A DNA stretch of 29,885 nt from an uncultured Selenomonadaceae bacterium (lineage in GTDB: Bacteria > Bacillota > Negativicutes > Selenomonadales > Selenomonadaceae): assembly GCA_905233325.1 (NCBI GenBank), contig CAJODU010000009.1, positions 1 through 29,885 on the forward strand, in the 5' to 3' direction. Below are positions 15,478-23,301 of this stretch, piece after piece. The notes beneath the pieces were generated by a model that did no database searches, was not told the DNA's origin, and saw only the letters and a list, made by a program, of their open reading frames with translations. Positions within the stretch are counted from its first letter, which is position 1, and every line of letters starts with the position of its first letter. A program made the translations under genes and the position numbers.

Positions 15478-15876
15478 TTATCTTTCATGCGAGAAATACA
15501 TCTTTTTTGGAATAACCATACCCAGTTCGTCAGAGGCAATCTGCTTGATACGTTGCGGAGATTTTAACTTTGCAATCTCAACGCGGAGCCTCTCATTTTC
15601 GTGTTCAAGCTGCTGTGCTTGAGTTTGAGTGGCGACAAGAGCATAGCCGCGGCTTGCACTGATACCGCTGCGGACTGTCACCAGCATGGCAAGGATCGAA
15701 ATAACTATAAATGCAAACTGACAGCGTGAACGAAGGAGCCTGTCCAGTTTTGGTCTGCTTTTAATCAGTCTGAAAGTTCGCTTTTCTCTCTCTGCATCAC
15801 CGAAGTCATAGGAATAATTATAATTATTGACATTATCCTGCACCTCGTAGTAATCTTGCTTTCTATTTCGTTGCAT
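15478..15876 (-). CDS. ftsL: FtsL-like cell division protein
   Basis: This 132-residue bitopic membrane protein has a cytoplasmic N-terminus rich in Tyr, Asn and Arg and one membrane helix (AFIVISILAMLVTV, about residues 54-68). An extracytoplasmic coiled coil follows (AQQLEHENERLRVEIAKLKS), with the conserved end QIASDELGMVIP. This is the FtsL/DivIC plan: these proteins bridge the early and late divisome. Sequence alone cannot separate FtsL from DivIC, but position right after rsmH, 24 bases away, is that of ftsL in the division and cell-wall cluster. The ATG at 15876 has AGGAGG 9 bases upstream. The next gene should normally be ftsI or a murein gene, but a DNA methyltransferase is found instead. 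Confidence 0.82.
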   Translation of the reverse strand: MQRNRKQDYYEVQDNVNNYNYSYDFGDAEREKRTFRLIKSRPKLDRLLRSRCQFAFIVISILAMLVTVRSGISASRGYALVATQTQAQQLEHENERLRVEIAKLKSPQRIKQIASDELGMVIPKKMYFSHER

Positions 15877-15900
15877 AAACTTACTCCTCCTGTTCATAAT

Positions 15901-16830
15901 TTATATTTTTTCAGCGACGCGAAGTTTTGCACTCTTAGCTCTTGGGTTGCTTTCGAGTTCACTATCAGCCGCTGTAATTTGCTTACCGAGAATTTTGATT
16001 TCTGCCTTGTGATTGCAGACACAGACCGGAAAATTTTTTGGACATATACAATCAGCAGCCATAGTCTTGAATGTATTTTTGATGATTCGATCCTCAAGTG
16101 AGTGGAAAGTTATAACCGCTATCCTGCCGCCGCTTTTGAGGTGATTGACTGCAGACTGTATCGCCTCATTGAGTATACCAAGCTCATTGTTGACCTCAAT
16201 CCGAACCGCCTGAAAAACTCTTTTGGCAGGGTGTCCGCTCTTTTTGTTGATGAAGGGTACAGTCTTTTCAATGAGCTTGACGAGTTCGCCGGTAGTATCA
16301 ATGGGCTTATCTTTGCGGGCATTGATGATGGCTCTTGCTATACGGTTTGAGAATCTCTCCTCACCGTATTCGTGAAAAATTTTGTAGAGACTTTCCTCAT
16401 CGTAGGTGTTGATGACATCGTGAGCGGTGAGATTTTGACTGCGATCCATACGCATATCAAGCGGTGCATTGTGCATATATGAAAAGCCGCGCTCTGCCGT
16501 GTCAATTTGATGTGAAGACACTCCCAGATCAAAGAGAATACCATCAACTTTGTCTGTTTCGAGATCGTGAAGAATTTCATCTAACCTGCTGAAGTTGCTG
16601 TGTACTATCCGAACTTGACAACCGACCTCAGCCAGACGAAGTTTAGCCGCCTCTATTGCCTCCGCATCTTGGTCAATTCCGATAATCATTCCTTCAGGAT
16701 CAAGTTTAGAGGCAATCAATTTTGAATGTCCGCCGCCGCCGAGTGTACAGTCAACGTATATACCGCTTGGATTCGTCACAATGGCGTCAACAACCTCAGT
16801 CGGCATTACACTTAAATGATTAAAAGTCAA
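15901..16830 (-). CDS. rsmH: 16S rRNA (cytosine-1402-N4)-methyltransferase RsmH
   Basis: This 309-residue enzyme (formerly MraW) methylates N4 of C1402 in 16S rRNA. Motifs are HLSVMPTEVVDAI at the N-terminus, the SAM loop VDCTLGGGGHS, GILFDLGVSSHQID, HPAKRVFQAVRIEVN, and VITFHSLEDRIIKNTF near the C-terminus. The start is TTG at 16830 with AGGTGG 7 bases upstream and gives the family N-terminus. It is the first gene of an rsmH-ftsL pair. The usual upstream mraZ is absent: the divergent neighbour is a U32 gene, across 178 bases. Confidence 0.95.
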   Translation of the reverse strand: MTFNHLSVMPTEVVDAIVTNPSGIYVDCTLGGGGHSKLIASKLDPEGMIIGIDQDAEAIEAAKLRLAEVGCQVRIVHSNFSRLDEILHDLETDKVDGILFDLGVSSHQIDTAERGFSYMHNAPLDMRMDRSQNLTAHDVINTYDEESLYKIFHEYGEERFSNRIARAIINARKDKPIDTTGELVKLIEKTVPFINKKSGHPAKRVFQAVRIEVNNELGILNEAIQSAVNHLKSGGRIAVITFHSLEDRIIKNTFKTMAADCICPKNFPVCVCNHKAEIKILGKQITAADSELESNPRAKSAKLRVAEKI

Positions 16831-16945
16831 ATTTTAGCCACCTATAAATCTTATTGCTATGCTATTCTCTATTTAATGAAAAAATCCTGCAAAGAATAAA
16901 AAATTTTCATCAAAAATTCAGCAGCTTGTTAATTTAAGATATATA

Positions 16946-16974
16946 TTGTGCAATTAAGGAAATGCTGGTATACT
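16946..16974 (+). promoter_or_regulatory. Probable sigma-70 promoter of the U32 gene
   Basis: TTGTGC (16946-16951) and TATACT (16969-16974) are separated by 17 bases and end 34 bases before the U32 ATG. The -10 box is strong, the -35 box weaker. Confidence 0.55.
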
Positions 16975-17008
16975 ATTAATCAAAATTATATAAGTAAAGG
17001 GGATTTTT

Positions 17009-18952
17009 ATGCAATTAGACCGAAAATCCGTTGAATTATTAGCTCCGGCAGGAACTTGGGACGCCTTCACTGCTGCCATTGACGCCGGTGCTGATGCCGT
17101 CTATCTCGGCGGCAAGCATTTCAATATGCGTGTGCACATTAGTGAATTCAACTTTGATGATGCTCGGCTCAAACAGGCCGTCGAATACGCTCATAATCAT
17201 AAAGTAAAGCTCTACATCACAATAAACAACTTGATTAGTGATGAGGAATTGCCGACACTTAGGGAATATTTGAAATATCTCAATGAAATCAAGCCGGACG
17301 CCTTGCTTGTGCAGGATTTTGCTGTCATTCAGCTTGTCCGTGAGCTTGGTGTTGATATTCCAATGCACGCCTCAATTATGATGAACACTCACAACCGTCA
17401 CGCGATCGAAGTACTCAAAAGCTACGGTATCACCCGCGTCGTCGTCAGTCGTGAGCTGTCACTGAATGAAGTCAAGCTGCTGCGTGAACAGACCGGCATT
17501 GAGACTGAATATTTCATTCACGGAGATATGTGCATTTCTGAAAGCGGGCAGTGTGTTCACTCCGGTGTAGTTTTCGGGCAGAGCGGCAACCGCGGTCGCT
17601 GCCTCAAGCCTTGCCGCTGGGCTTATGAACTTCATTGCGAGAATCCTGACGGCGATGAAGGCGAGAGTGAAAGTCTCCACAGATTCGCCCTCAATGATAT
17701 GTGTATGTACAGGAACTTGCCGGAACTGATTGACGCCGGCGTGTACTCTTTCAAGATTGAAGGCAGAATGAGGCCGCCTGAGTTTATCCACAGGATAGTA
17801 TCAACTTATCGAAGAGCCATTGACCGCTACATTGCCGACCCGACGGGCTATACTATTGACGAGACCGACTGGCAAAACCTCTATAATAACCGCGTTCGTA
17901 ACTTCACGACGGTTTTGGCATTAGGGCAAATGACGGCTAAGGACATAGGCTGGAGCGGCAAGCGTGAACCTAAAATTTTCAGCAGAGCGATAAAAGAGGC
18001 TGATATTGACGATAAGGGTGCTGCCGAGATTTTTGGAGAGTCTGAGCCTATTCATACGAGTGAAGAAGGCAAGACGCCCAAATTGTCCGTCAGGGTGGCT
18101 GCTGTCGAGGCGGCTAAGGCAGTGCTTGACGGCGGTGCTGATGTTGTTTATATCGGCGGTGAGGCTTTCCTGCCGCTCAGACCTTGGACACTTGACAACT
18201 ACAAGGAGATCGTCAGCTATGCCCATTCACTTGGCAAGAAGGCAATTATCAACACACCGCGAACTACCTATAGTCGCGAGTGCAGTGAGCTTGAGCAGTT
18301 TTTTGGTAAGGTTGAGACCTTTGCAGATAAGCCCGACGGCGTTATGGTCAGCAATCTCGGCTCTTTGAGACTAGTCAAGCAGATGACCTCTCTTCCTATA
18401 CAGACAGACCTTTCCTTCAACCTCTTCAACCACGAGGCGGCAGCGTTCTTGAAGGATAATGGTGCCATACAGGCGGCCACTTCGTTAGAGCTGTCCTATA
18501 GTCAACTGAAGAGTCTGATTGAATCTTCGCCTCTGCCGATTGAAGTGGTTGTCCAGGGTGCTTGTGAGTCAATGATTTGTGAGCATAACTTCGTTGATCT
18601 TGATAGTCCGCTGGATAGGTGGAGTGACTTTGAGCGGCTGGAGAGACATTACTATTTGAAAGATGAGGCCGGTGAGAGACACGCTATTCGTGTTGATCAG
18701 TTCAAACGCAGTCACATTCATTTTGGAAGGGATTTGTGCTTGTATAAATATCTTGAGTATTTCAAGGGTGCGGCGTCGCTGAGGATAGAGGCACAGCTCT
18801 ATTCGTCGGACTTCGCTGCATATGTTACAAGGCTTTATCGCGAGGCAATCGACAACAAGCCTTCACCTGAAAAGTTGAAAGACTTGCAAGAAAAATCGCC
18901 CAGACCTCTCGGTGTAGGCGTGTATAGATTTAAACAAAGCCGCAACTCATAA
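17009..18952 (+). CDS. U32 family protein (peptidase U32 / RNA hydroxylase type)
   Basis: This 647-residue protein has two related TIM-barrel-like halves. Residues 1-300 begin with ELLAPAGTWDAFTAAIDAGA and carry the cysteine signature CISESGQCVHSG and GNRGRCLKPCRW at about 173-204. The second half repeats the opening theme (AAKAVLDGGADVVYIGGEAF) and ends with a further cysteine pair (VQGACESMICEH). Although named peptidases, several U32 proteins (TrhP, RlhA) hydroxylate tRNA or 23S rRNA and use iron-sulfur cysteines and prephenate; an RNA role is plausible here but not shown. The ATG at 17009 follows AAAGGGG by 7 bases. It overlaps the tail of a minus-strand gene remnant by a few bases. Confidence 0.88.
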   Translation: MQLDRKSVELLAPAGTWDAFTAAIDAGADAVYLGGKHFNMRVHISEFNFDDARLKQAVEYAHNHKVKLYITINNLISDEELPTLREYLKYLNEIKPDALLVQDFAVIQLVRELGVDIPMHASIMMNTHNRHAIEVLKSYGITRVVVSRELSLNEVKLLREQTGIETEYFIHGDMCISESGQCVHSGVVFGQSGNRGRCLKPCRWAYELHCENPDGDEGESESLHRFALNDMCMYRNLPELIDAGVYSFKIEGRMRPPEFIHRIVSTYRRAIDRYIADPTGYTIDETDWQNLYNNRVRNFTTVLALGQMTAKDIGWSGKREPKIFSRAIKEADIDDKGAAEIFGESEPIHTSEEGKTPKLSVRVAAVEAAKAVLDGGADVVYIGGEAFLPLRPWTLDNYKEIVSYAHSLGKKAIINTPRTTYSRECSELEQFFGKVETFADKPDGVMVSNLGSLRLVKQMTSLPIQTDLSFNLFNHEAAAFLKDNGAIQAATSLELSYSQLKSLIESSPLPIEVVVQGACESMICEHNFVDLDSPLDRWSDFERLERHYYLKDEAGERHAIRVDQFKRSHIHFGRDLCLYKYLEYFKGAASLRIEAQLYSSDFAAYVTRLYREAIDNKPSPEKLKDLQEKSPRPLGVGVYRFKQSRNS

Positions 18953-19072
18953 AATTATTTCGTGTGGAAGAATATCAGCATCGTGATTTGCCAACGATTC
19001 CACACAATTTTCATTTAAGCTCATTTGCCTTATCCATTCCAATGATTTTAACGCTTGTTCCTCATCAACGGT
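18947..19072 (-). pseudogene. C-terminal remnant of a metallo-beta-lactamase-fold hydrolase
   Basis: In the frame ending at the TGA at 18947, about 40 residues (from VDEEQALKSLEWIRQMS to NHDADILPHEIIL) read like real protein. They resemble the last segment of AHL-lactonase-type metallo-beta-lactamase proteins, where NHDP-x-x-x-PH closes the domain. No metal-binding HxHxDH part is present. Upstream of about 19072 the frame runs antisense-like through the AMMECR1 gene and loses similarity. No start or ribosome binding site is visible. I read it as the 3' scar of a deleted gene; the assignment rests on a short match recalled from the family. Confidence 0.45.
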
Positions 19073-20417
19073 GTCTGACAACTTCAAAACGCCACAGGTT
19101 GACTTTCTCCTTGGGTGCAATGTTGCCCTTCTGCTTGGCAATGGCAATCTGCTGCTCAACCGTATCAACCCCCTCAAGATCCGGCAGAAGTAAGCCGCGT
19201 CGACCGTCCTTCTCGACAATGACACCGTAACGCTTGACATCAAGCTGCTTGGTGTCGAATATCCTCTCCGGCTCGCTGAGAATATCAACATTGTAGACAA
19301 TATCGTCAAGCTCGCTCACCGTCACAGGGGAGAAACGCGGGTCGCGTGAACAGGCGGAGACGGCATTTTGTACGATCTCTTCAGCGATTGAGGCGGTGGT
19401 CGGCAGGAATGTGCCTATACAGCCGCGAAGTTCGCCGTCCTTATGCAGTGAAACGAAGGCACCTGCCCTGCGTTCAGTCATCTCATCGGGAAGGTTGGAG
19501 GGGAGGTTGTCAAGTTTGGAATGTGTCTTGACGAAAGTCTCAAGGCTCAACCTTGCAAGTTTGACAAATTCGTCCTCATTGCTCTTGATTTCGGCAAGTG
19601 CCTTGTGATTAGCCTCAATGAGCTGCTCGCCAATGTTGCGGTTGGCGTCGTCACCATTGATGTCAATCCACGCAACGCCATAGCCGACGCCGAATGTGCC
19701 TTCATAGCTCAACTGCTCACATTTGACAGCTTTTTTGTCAAGAGCACCAGCCATAATCCAGAATGAACGCAGACCGCATTCCGCCGCCTTCTTGCAGAGG
19801 TTGTTGTCCATTCTCAGCATTGAGAGAAAATCCCCGTCAGAAATGTGTTCCATAACTTCCTTATCAAAGACAGGACCTTCCTCAACGAAACCGTAAGGGC
19901 CGTCACTTTTGAGCTTGTGGGACAAGTCGCCGCTGGCAATGTAAACCACGCGGCGATTTAATTTGTCCGCCGTCTCTGCAATGAGCTGCCCTAACTTGTA
20001 ATGCTCGGCGGCGGACAGGCCTGACAGACCAATCCTCACCACTTTAGTCTCATTGAAGTCAATTCCCGCCTGTTCCATAAAGCGAAGAGGAATCAACGTC
20101 CCGTGATCCAGCTCGGCATTGCGTTCGCCGAGAGTGCCGGCGTAAATTGATGAAGACGCCGCCAATTCCGAGAGAGTGTTGACAAATTCCGTGTCATAGT
20201 TGACGGTAATTTTGACTTGCGGTGCTCTGAAGTTAGCGAAGGTGCCGCTTGCCGTCCTACCGGGGGAGATGTGGAAGTAGTCGGCGTAGAGTATGGAGTG
20301 CGGGCTGGTTATCACCAAGGTGTCAGGCTTGAGGGCGGCAGCTCTTTTCGCGACCTCACGATAGGCGTCAATAGTACGCTGAATCTTCTTTTCCTCACCG
20401 GGCCCGACTTCAGGCAA
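19065..20417 (-). CDS. amrA: AmmeMemoRadiSam system protein A (extradiol-dioxygenase-like + AMMECR1), apparent N-terminal frameshift
   Basis: This 450-residue frame fuses two domains. Residues 1-255 resemble class III extradiol dioxygenases/MEMO, with candidate metal ligands in VITSPHSILYADYF, LDHGTLIPLRFM and IASGDLSHKLK. Residues from about 265 to the end are AMMECR1 (RRAGAFVSLHKDGELRGCIG, ACSRDPRFSPVTVSELDD). The system usually pairs with a radical SAM protein and its chemistry is unknown; no such partner is adjacent. The open frame begins at a TTG (20417) inside the conserved stretch GPIILPEVG and has no ribosome binding site. An ATG at 20457 with AAGGTGA upstream encodes MSILAAMAQRADYLA then stop. 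Removing one base near 20430-20433 would join it as MAHGPIILPEVG. So the true gene probably spans to 20457 with a +1 frameshift or a sequence error. Confidence 0.8.
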   Translation of the reverse strand: MPEVGPGEEKKIQRTIDAYREVAKRAAALKPDTLVITSPHSILYADYFHISPGRTASGTFANFRAPQVKITVNYDTEFVNTLSELAASSSIYAGTLGERNAELDHGTLIPLRFMEQAGIDFNETKVVRIGLSGLSAAEHYKLGQLIAETADKLNRRVVYIASGDLSHKLKSDGPYGFVEEGPVFDKEVMEHISDGDFLSMLRMDNNLCKKAAECGLRSFWIMAGALDKKAVKCEQLSYEGTFGVGYGVAWIDINGDDANRNIGEQLIEANHKALAEIKSNEDEFVKLARLSLETFVKTHSKLDNLPSNLPDEMTERRAGAFVSLHKDGELRGCIGTFLPTTASIAEEIVQNAVSACSRDPRFSPVTVSELDDIVYNVDILSEPERIFDTKQLDVKRYGVIVEKDGRRGLLLPDLEGVDTVEQQIAIAKQKGNIAPKEKVNLWRFEVVRHR

Positions 20418-20476
20418 GATAATCGGCCCGTTGCGCCATAGCTGCTAATATAGACATTCTATCACCTTCCATTGTT

Positions 20477-20560
20477 TCATCGGACTTCGTCAAGACCATA
20501 AAAATTATCAGCAATGTCGAAAAACAGATCAAAGGCAGAAACCTTGATTTGTGAATACAT
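20477..20560 (-). CDS. Possible 27-residue small ORF between the aminopeptidase and AMMECR1 genes
   Basis: An ATG 4 bases after the M18 stop opens a frame encoding MYSQIKVSAFDLFFDIADNF and seven more residues, ending GLDEVR. The ribosome binding site is poor (GTGAGA directly before the ATG). It could be translated by coupling to the aminopeptidase gene or be chance. No similarity is recognised. Confidence 0.2.
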   Translation of the reverse strand: MYSQIKVSAFDLFFDIADNFYGLDEVR

Positions 20561-20563
20561 TTC

Positions 20564-21958
20564 TCACATTTCCGCAAGGAAGGCAGAATAGCCTTTTTTA
20601 GTTTCGTAAATGTCAATTTTAGAGGTAGCCTCCCAAGGAGCGTGCATTGAGAGGACAGCAACACCGCTGTCAATGACGTCCATACCATACTTCGCCATCA
20701 TGTAGGCGATAGTACCGCCGCCACCGAGATCAACTTTGCCGAGCTCGCTGAATTGATAGCGTACATTATTCTTGTCGAGGGCATTGCGCAGCTTTGCAAC
20801 ATATTCGGCATTAGCCTCGGAACTGCCGGACTTGCCGCGTGAGCCGGTGAATTTGTTGAAGACCATACCCTTGCCGAGGTAGGCGACATTCTTTTTATCG
20901 TAAGCTGAGGCGTAGAGCGGATCAAAGGCACTGGAAACGTCTGAGGAGAGCATAGTCGAATTTTGAAGGGCACGTCTGACTGCCAACTCTGAATATTGTC
21001 CGGCAAGATTGAGAACTTCAGCGACGATATTCTCAAAGAATTGAGACTGCATACCCGTTGCGCCATAGCTGCCAATCTCTTCCTTATCAACCAGCAGACA
21101 GCAATTTGTACGAACAGGAGTATCTGCCGCCTCAAGCATTGCAACGAGTGAGGTGTAAGAGCAGACCCTGTCATCTTGACCGTAACCGAGAATCATTGAG
21201 CGATCAAGACCAAGCTCACGAGCGCGGCCGGCAGGGACGAGAGCCAATTCAGCACTCAAGAAGTCCTCTTCCTCAATATCGTAGTTGTCTTTGAGCAGCT
21301 TGATAATGCCATTCTTGACGGATTCTTTCTCCCCCTCTTTGAGAGGATAGTTGCCAATCAAGATGTCGAGATTCTCACCTTCAATGACTTTGTTGGCTTT
21401 CTTCTCCATTTGTTCCTGCGAAAGGTGAATCAAAAGATCCGTGACGCAGAAGACAGGATCCTCAGCCGCCTCACCGATATTTATATTGATGACTTTGCCG
21501 TCCTTCTTGATAACAACGCCGTGCATTGCGAGGGGGAGCGTCACCCACTGATATTTTTTAATGCCGCCGTAATAGTGAGTGTCGAAGAGAGCAAAACCGC
21601 CGTCCTCGTAAAGCGGATTTTGTTTCAAGTCGAGGCGGCAGGTGTCGATGTGTGCGCCGAGGATTTTCATTCCCTTTTCAATAGGGGCAGTGCCAATGTT
21701 AAACAGGGCTATGGATTTATTCATACAGACCGCATAAACCTTATCACCGGCCTTGAGGCTTTGGTATTTGTCAAGACTCTTGTAACCGGCAGCCTCAGCT
21801 TGGCGGATTGTCTCCTTGACACTTTCGCGCTCAGTCTTGCAGGTGCTGATAAAATCAATATAACCGGCACTCAGCTTTTCAAGTTTATTCTTATCCTCTT
21901 GTGAATAGGTACTCCAAACGGAAGGTTTCTTATTGTTCTCTTTCTTTTCTTCAGACAT
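20564..21958 (-). CDS. M18 family aminopeptidase
   Basis: This 464-residue cytoplasmic zinc aminopeptidase, of the aspartyl aminopeptidase type, removes N-terminal residues from peptides. All the expected metal and catalytic residues are visible: His in ILGAHIDTCRLD, Asp in GYGQDDRVCSY, Glu-Glu in LLVDKEEIGSYGATG, Asp in MLSSDVSSAFDP and His in AVLSMHAPWEATSK. Length is normal. The ATG at 21958 follows GAGGTG with 8 bases of spacing and begins with a lysine-rich, probably disordered, stretch. It seems to form a transcript with the AMMECR1 fusion downstream, from a promoter at about 22010-22036. Confidence 0.93.
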   Translation of the reverse strand: MSEEKKENNKKPSVWSTYSQEDKNKLEKLSAGYIDFISTCKTERESVKETIRQAEAAGYKSLDKYQSLKAGDKVYAVCMNKSIALFNIGTAPIEKGMKILGAHIDTCRLDLKQNPLYEDGGFALFDTHYYGGIKKYQWVTLPLAMHGVVIKKDGKVININIGEAAEDPVFCVTDLLIHLSQEQMEKKANKVIEGENLDILIGNYPLKEGEKESVKNGIIKLLKDNYDIEEEDFLSAELALVPAGRARELGLDRSMILGYGQDDRVCSYTSLVAMLEAADTPVRTNCCLLVDKEEIGSYGATGMQSQFFENIVAEVLNLAGQYSELAVRRALQNSTMLSSDVSSAFDPLYASAYDKKNVAYLGKGMVFNKFTGSRGKSGSSEANAEYVAKLRNALDKNNVRYQFSELGKVDLGGGGTIAYMMAKYGMDVIDSGVAVLSMHAPWEATSKIDIYETKKGYSAFLAEM

Positions 21959-22007
21959 TTCAACAACACCTCAAAACTTTTAATTGATAAGTTAAATACT
22001 TGCAGAC

Positions 22008-22036
22008 AGTTTATCATTCTCCGGCGATTAAGTCAA
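22008..22036 (-). promoter_or_regulatory. Probable sigma-70 promoter of the M18 gene
   Basis: On the minus strand TTGACT (22036-22031) and TAAACT (22013-22008) are separated by 17 bases, about 50 bases before the ATG at 21958. It lies in the 97-base gap after tgt. Confidence 0.5.
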
Positions 22037-22055
22037 TATTATTATAATTGTGAAT

Positions 22056-23171
22056 CTATAAACCAAAGTTGGAGAAATCATCAGCCAAGATTGCCTCCCG
22101 CATTTGCCGCATAAAGTTTTGCAGGAAGTAGAGATTGTGCAAAGTCAGAAGACGAAGTCCAAAAATCTCATTAGCTCTGATCAAGTGGCGAATATAAGCA
22201 CGAGTGTAACCATTCCTGCAAGCATAACAGCCGCAGCCTTTTTCTAAAACCTCGTGATCGTGAGTAAAGCAGGAATTTTTCATCACAAGACGCCCGTTTG
22301 GTGAAGTGGAAGTATGCACCATTGCCATACCGTTGCGGGCGACACGCGTCGGAAATACGCAATCAAACATATCAACACCACGGGCAACGCCCTCAAGCAA
22401 GTGATCCGGCGTGCCGACACCCATTAAATATCGTGCCTTATTCTCCGGCAGATATTTTGTTGAGATTTCCAACATCTCATACATCAACTCTTTAGGTTCA
22501 CCGACGGACAAGCCGCCAATGGCAAAGCCGTCAAAATCCATAGCGGCTAAGGTCTTGGCACTGTTCTCACGCAAGTCTTCAAACATTCCGCCCTGTACGA
22601 TACCAAATACCCCTTGGTCGCTGCGAGTTTCGGCGTTGAGGGAACGCTCCGCCCAGCGATGTGTCCGCTCGGTTGATTGCTTGGCATAGTGATAATCGGC
22701 AGGGTAAGGTATGCACTCATCAAAGGCCATTGCAATATCAGAGCCGAGTTTCATCTGGACTTCAATGGATATTTCAGGAGACAGAAACTTCGGAGAGCCG
22801 TCAATATGGGAGCGGAACGTCACGCCCTCTTCGGTTATCTTCCGCAGCTCACCGAGTGAAAAAACTTGAAAGCCGCCGCTGTCAGTGAGAATGGCGTGAT
22901 TCCAGTGCATAAACCTGTGGAGCCCCCCCGCCTCAGCAACCAAATCAGCACCTGGTCTCAAAAAAAGATGATAAGTATTGGATAAAATGATACCGGCACC
23001 GAGGTCTTCAAGCTCATCAGGTGAAATACTTTTGACGGTTGCCTGTGTACCGACCGGCATAAAAATAGGCGTATTAAAATCACCGTGAGGCGTGTGGAGT
23101 ATTCCTGCACGAGCTCCGGTGGCTTTGTCTTTGTGAATCAATTCATAAGTTATCGCGTTCGTAATAATCAC
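22056..23171 (-). CDS. tgt: tRNA-guanine (queuine/preQ1) transglycosylase Tgt
   Basis: This 371-residue enzyme exchanges guanine-34 of Asp, Asn, His and Tyr tRNAs for preQ1 in queuosine synthesis. Visible are LHTPHGDFNTPIFMPVGTQA, the substrate loop ILTDSGGFQVFSLG, FDECIPYPADYHYA, the nucleophile aspartate in GVDMFDCVFPTRVARNG, and the zinc site GCGCYACRNGYTRAYIRH. No queA, ruvB or yajC is beside it, unlike many genomes. The start is uncertain: the GTG at 23171 directly abuts AGGAGA with no spacing. Family proteins often begin near the NAITYEL stretch, where an ACG codon stands in the ATG place, so initiation may be at a non-standard codon a few residues in. Confidence 0.95.
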   Translation of the reverse strand: MIITNAITYELIHKDKATGARAGILHTPHGDFNTPIFMPVGTQATVKSISPDELEDLGAGIILSNTYHLFLRPGADLVAEAGGLHRFMHWNHAILTDSGGFQVFSLGELRKITEEGVTFRSHIDGSPKFLSPEISIEVQMKLGSDIAMAFDECIPYPADYHYAKQSTERTHRWAERSLNAETRSDQGVFGIVQGGMFEDLRENSAKTLAAMDFDGFAIGGLSVGEPKELMYEMLEISTKYLPENKARYLMGVGTPDHLLEGVARGVDMFDCVFPTRVARNGMAMVHTSTSPNGRLVMKNSCFTHDHEVLEKGCGCYACRNGYTRAYIRHLIRANEIFGLRLLTLHNLYFLQNFMRQMREAILADDFSNFGL

Positions 23172-23181
23172 TCTCCTAAAA

Positions 23182-23210
23182 TTTATATTCTGTATTGCAA
23201 CATTTGTCAG
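23182..23210 (-). promoter_or_regulatory. Probable sigma-70 promoter of tgt
   Basis: On the minus strand CTGACA (23210-23205) and TATAAA (23187-23182) are separated by 17 bases. A start site about 7 bases on would lie inside the ribosome binding site, so the tgt leader would be extremely short or absent. Confidence 0.5.
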
Positions 23211-23301
23211 TTGACTTTATAATATTCTTAATAATATTCAGACAAGTCACCCGCACCATAACCTGGTCAAAATTCAAATAATAATGAGAGGAGAACTTTG
23301 T

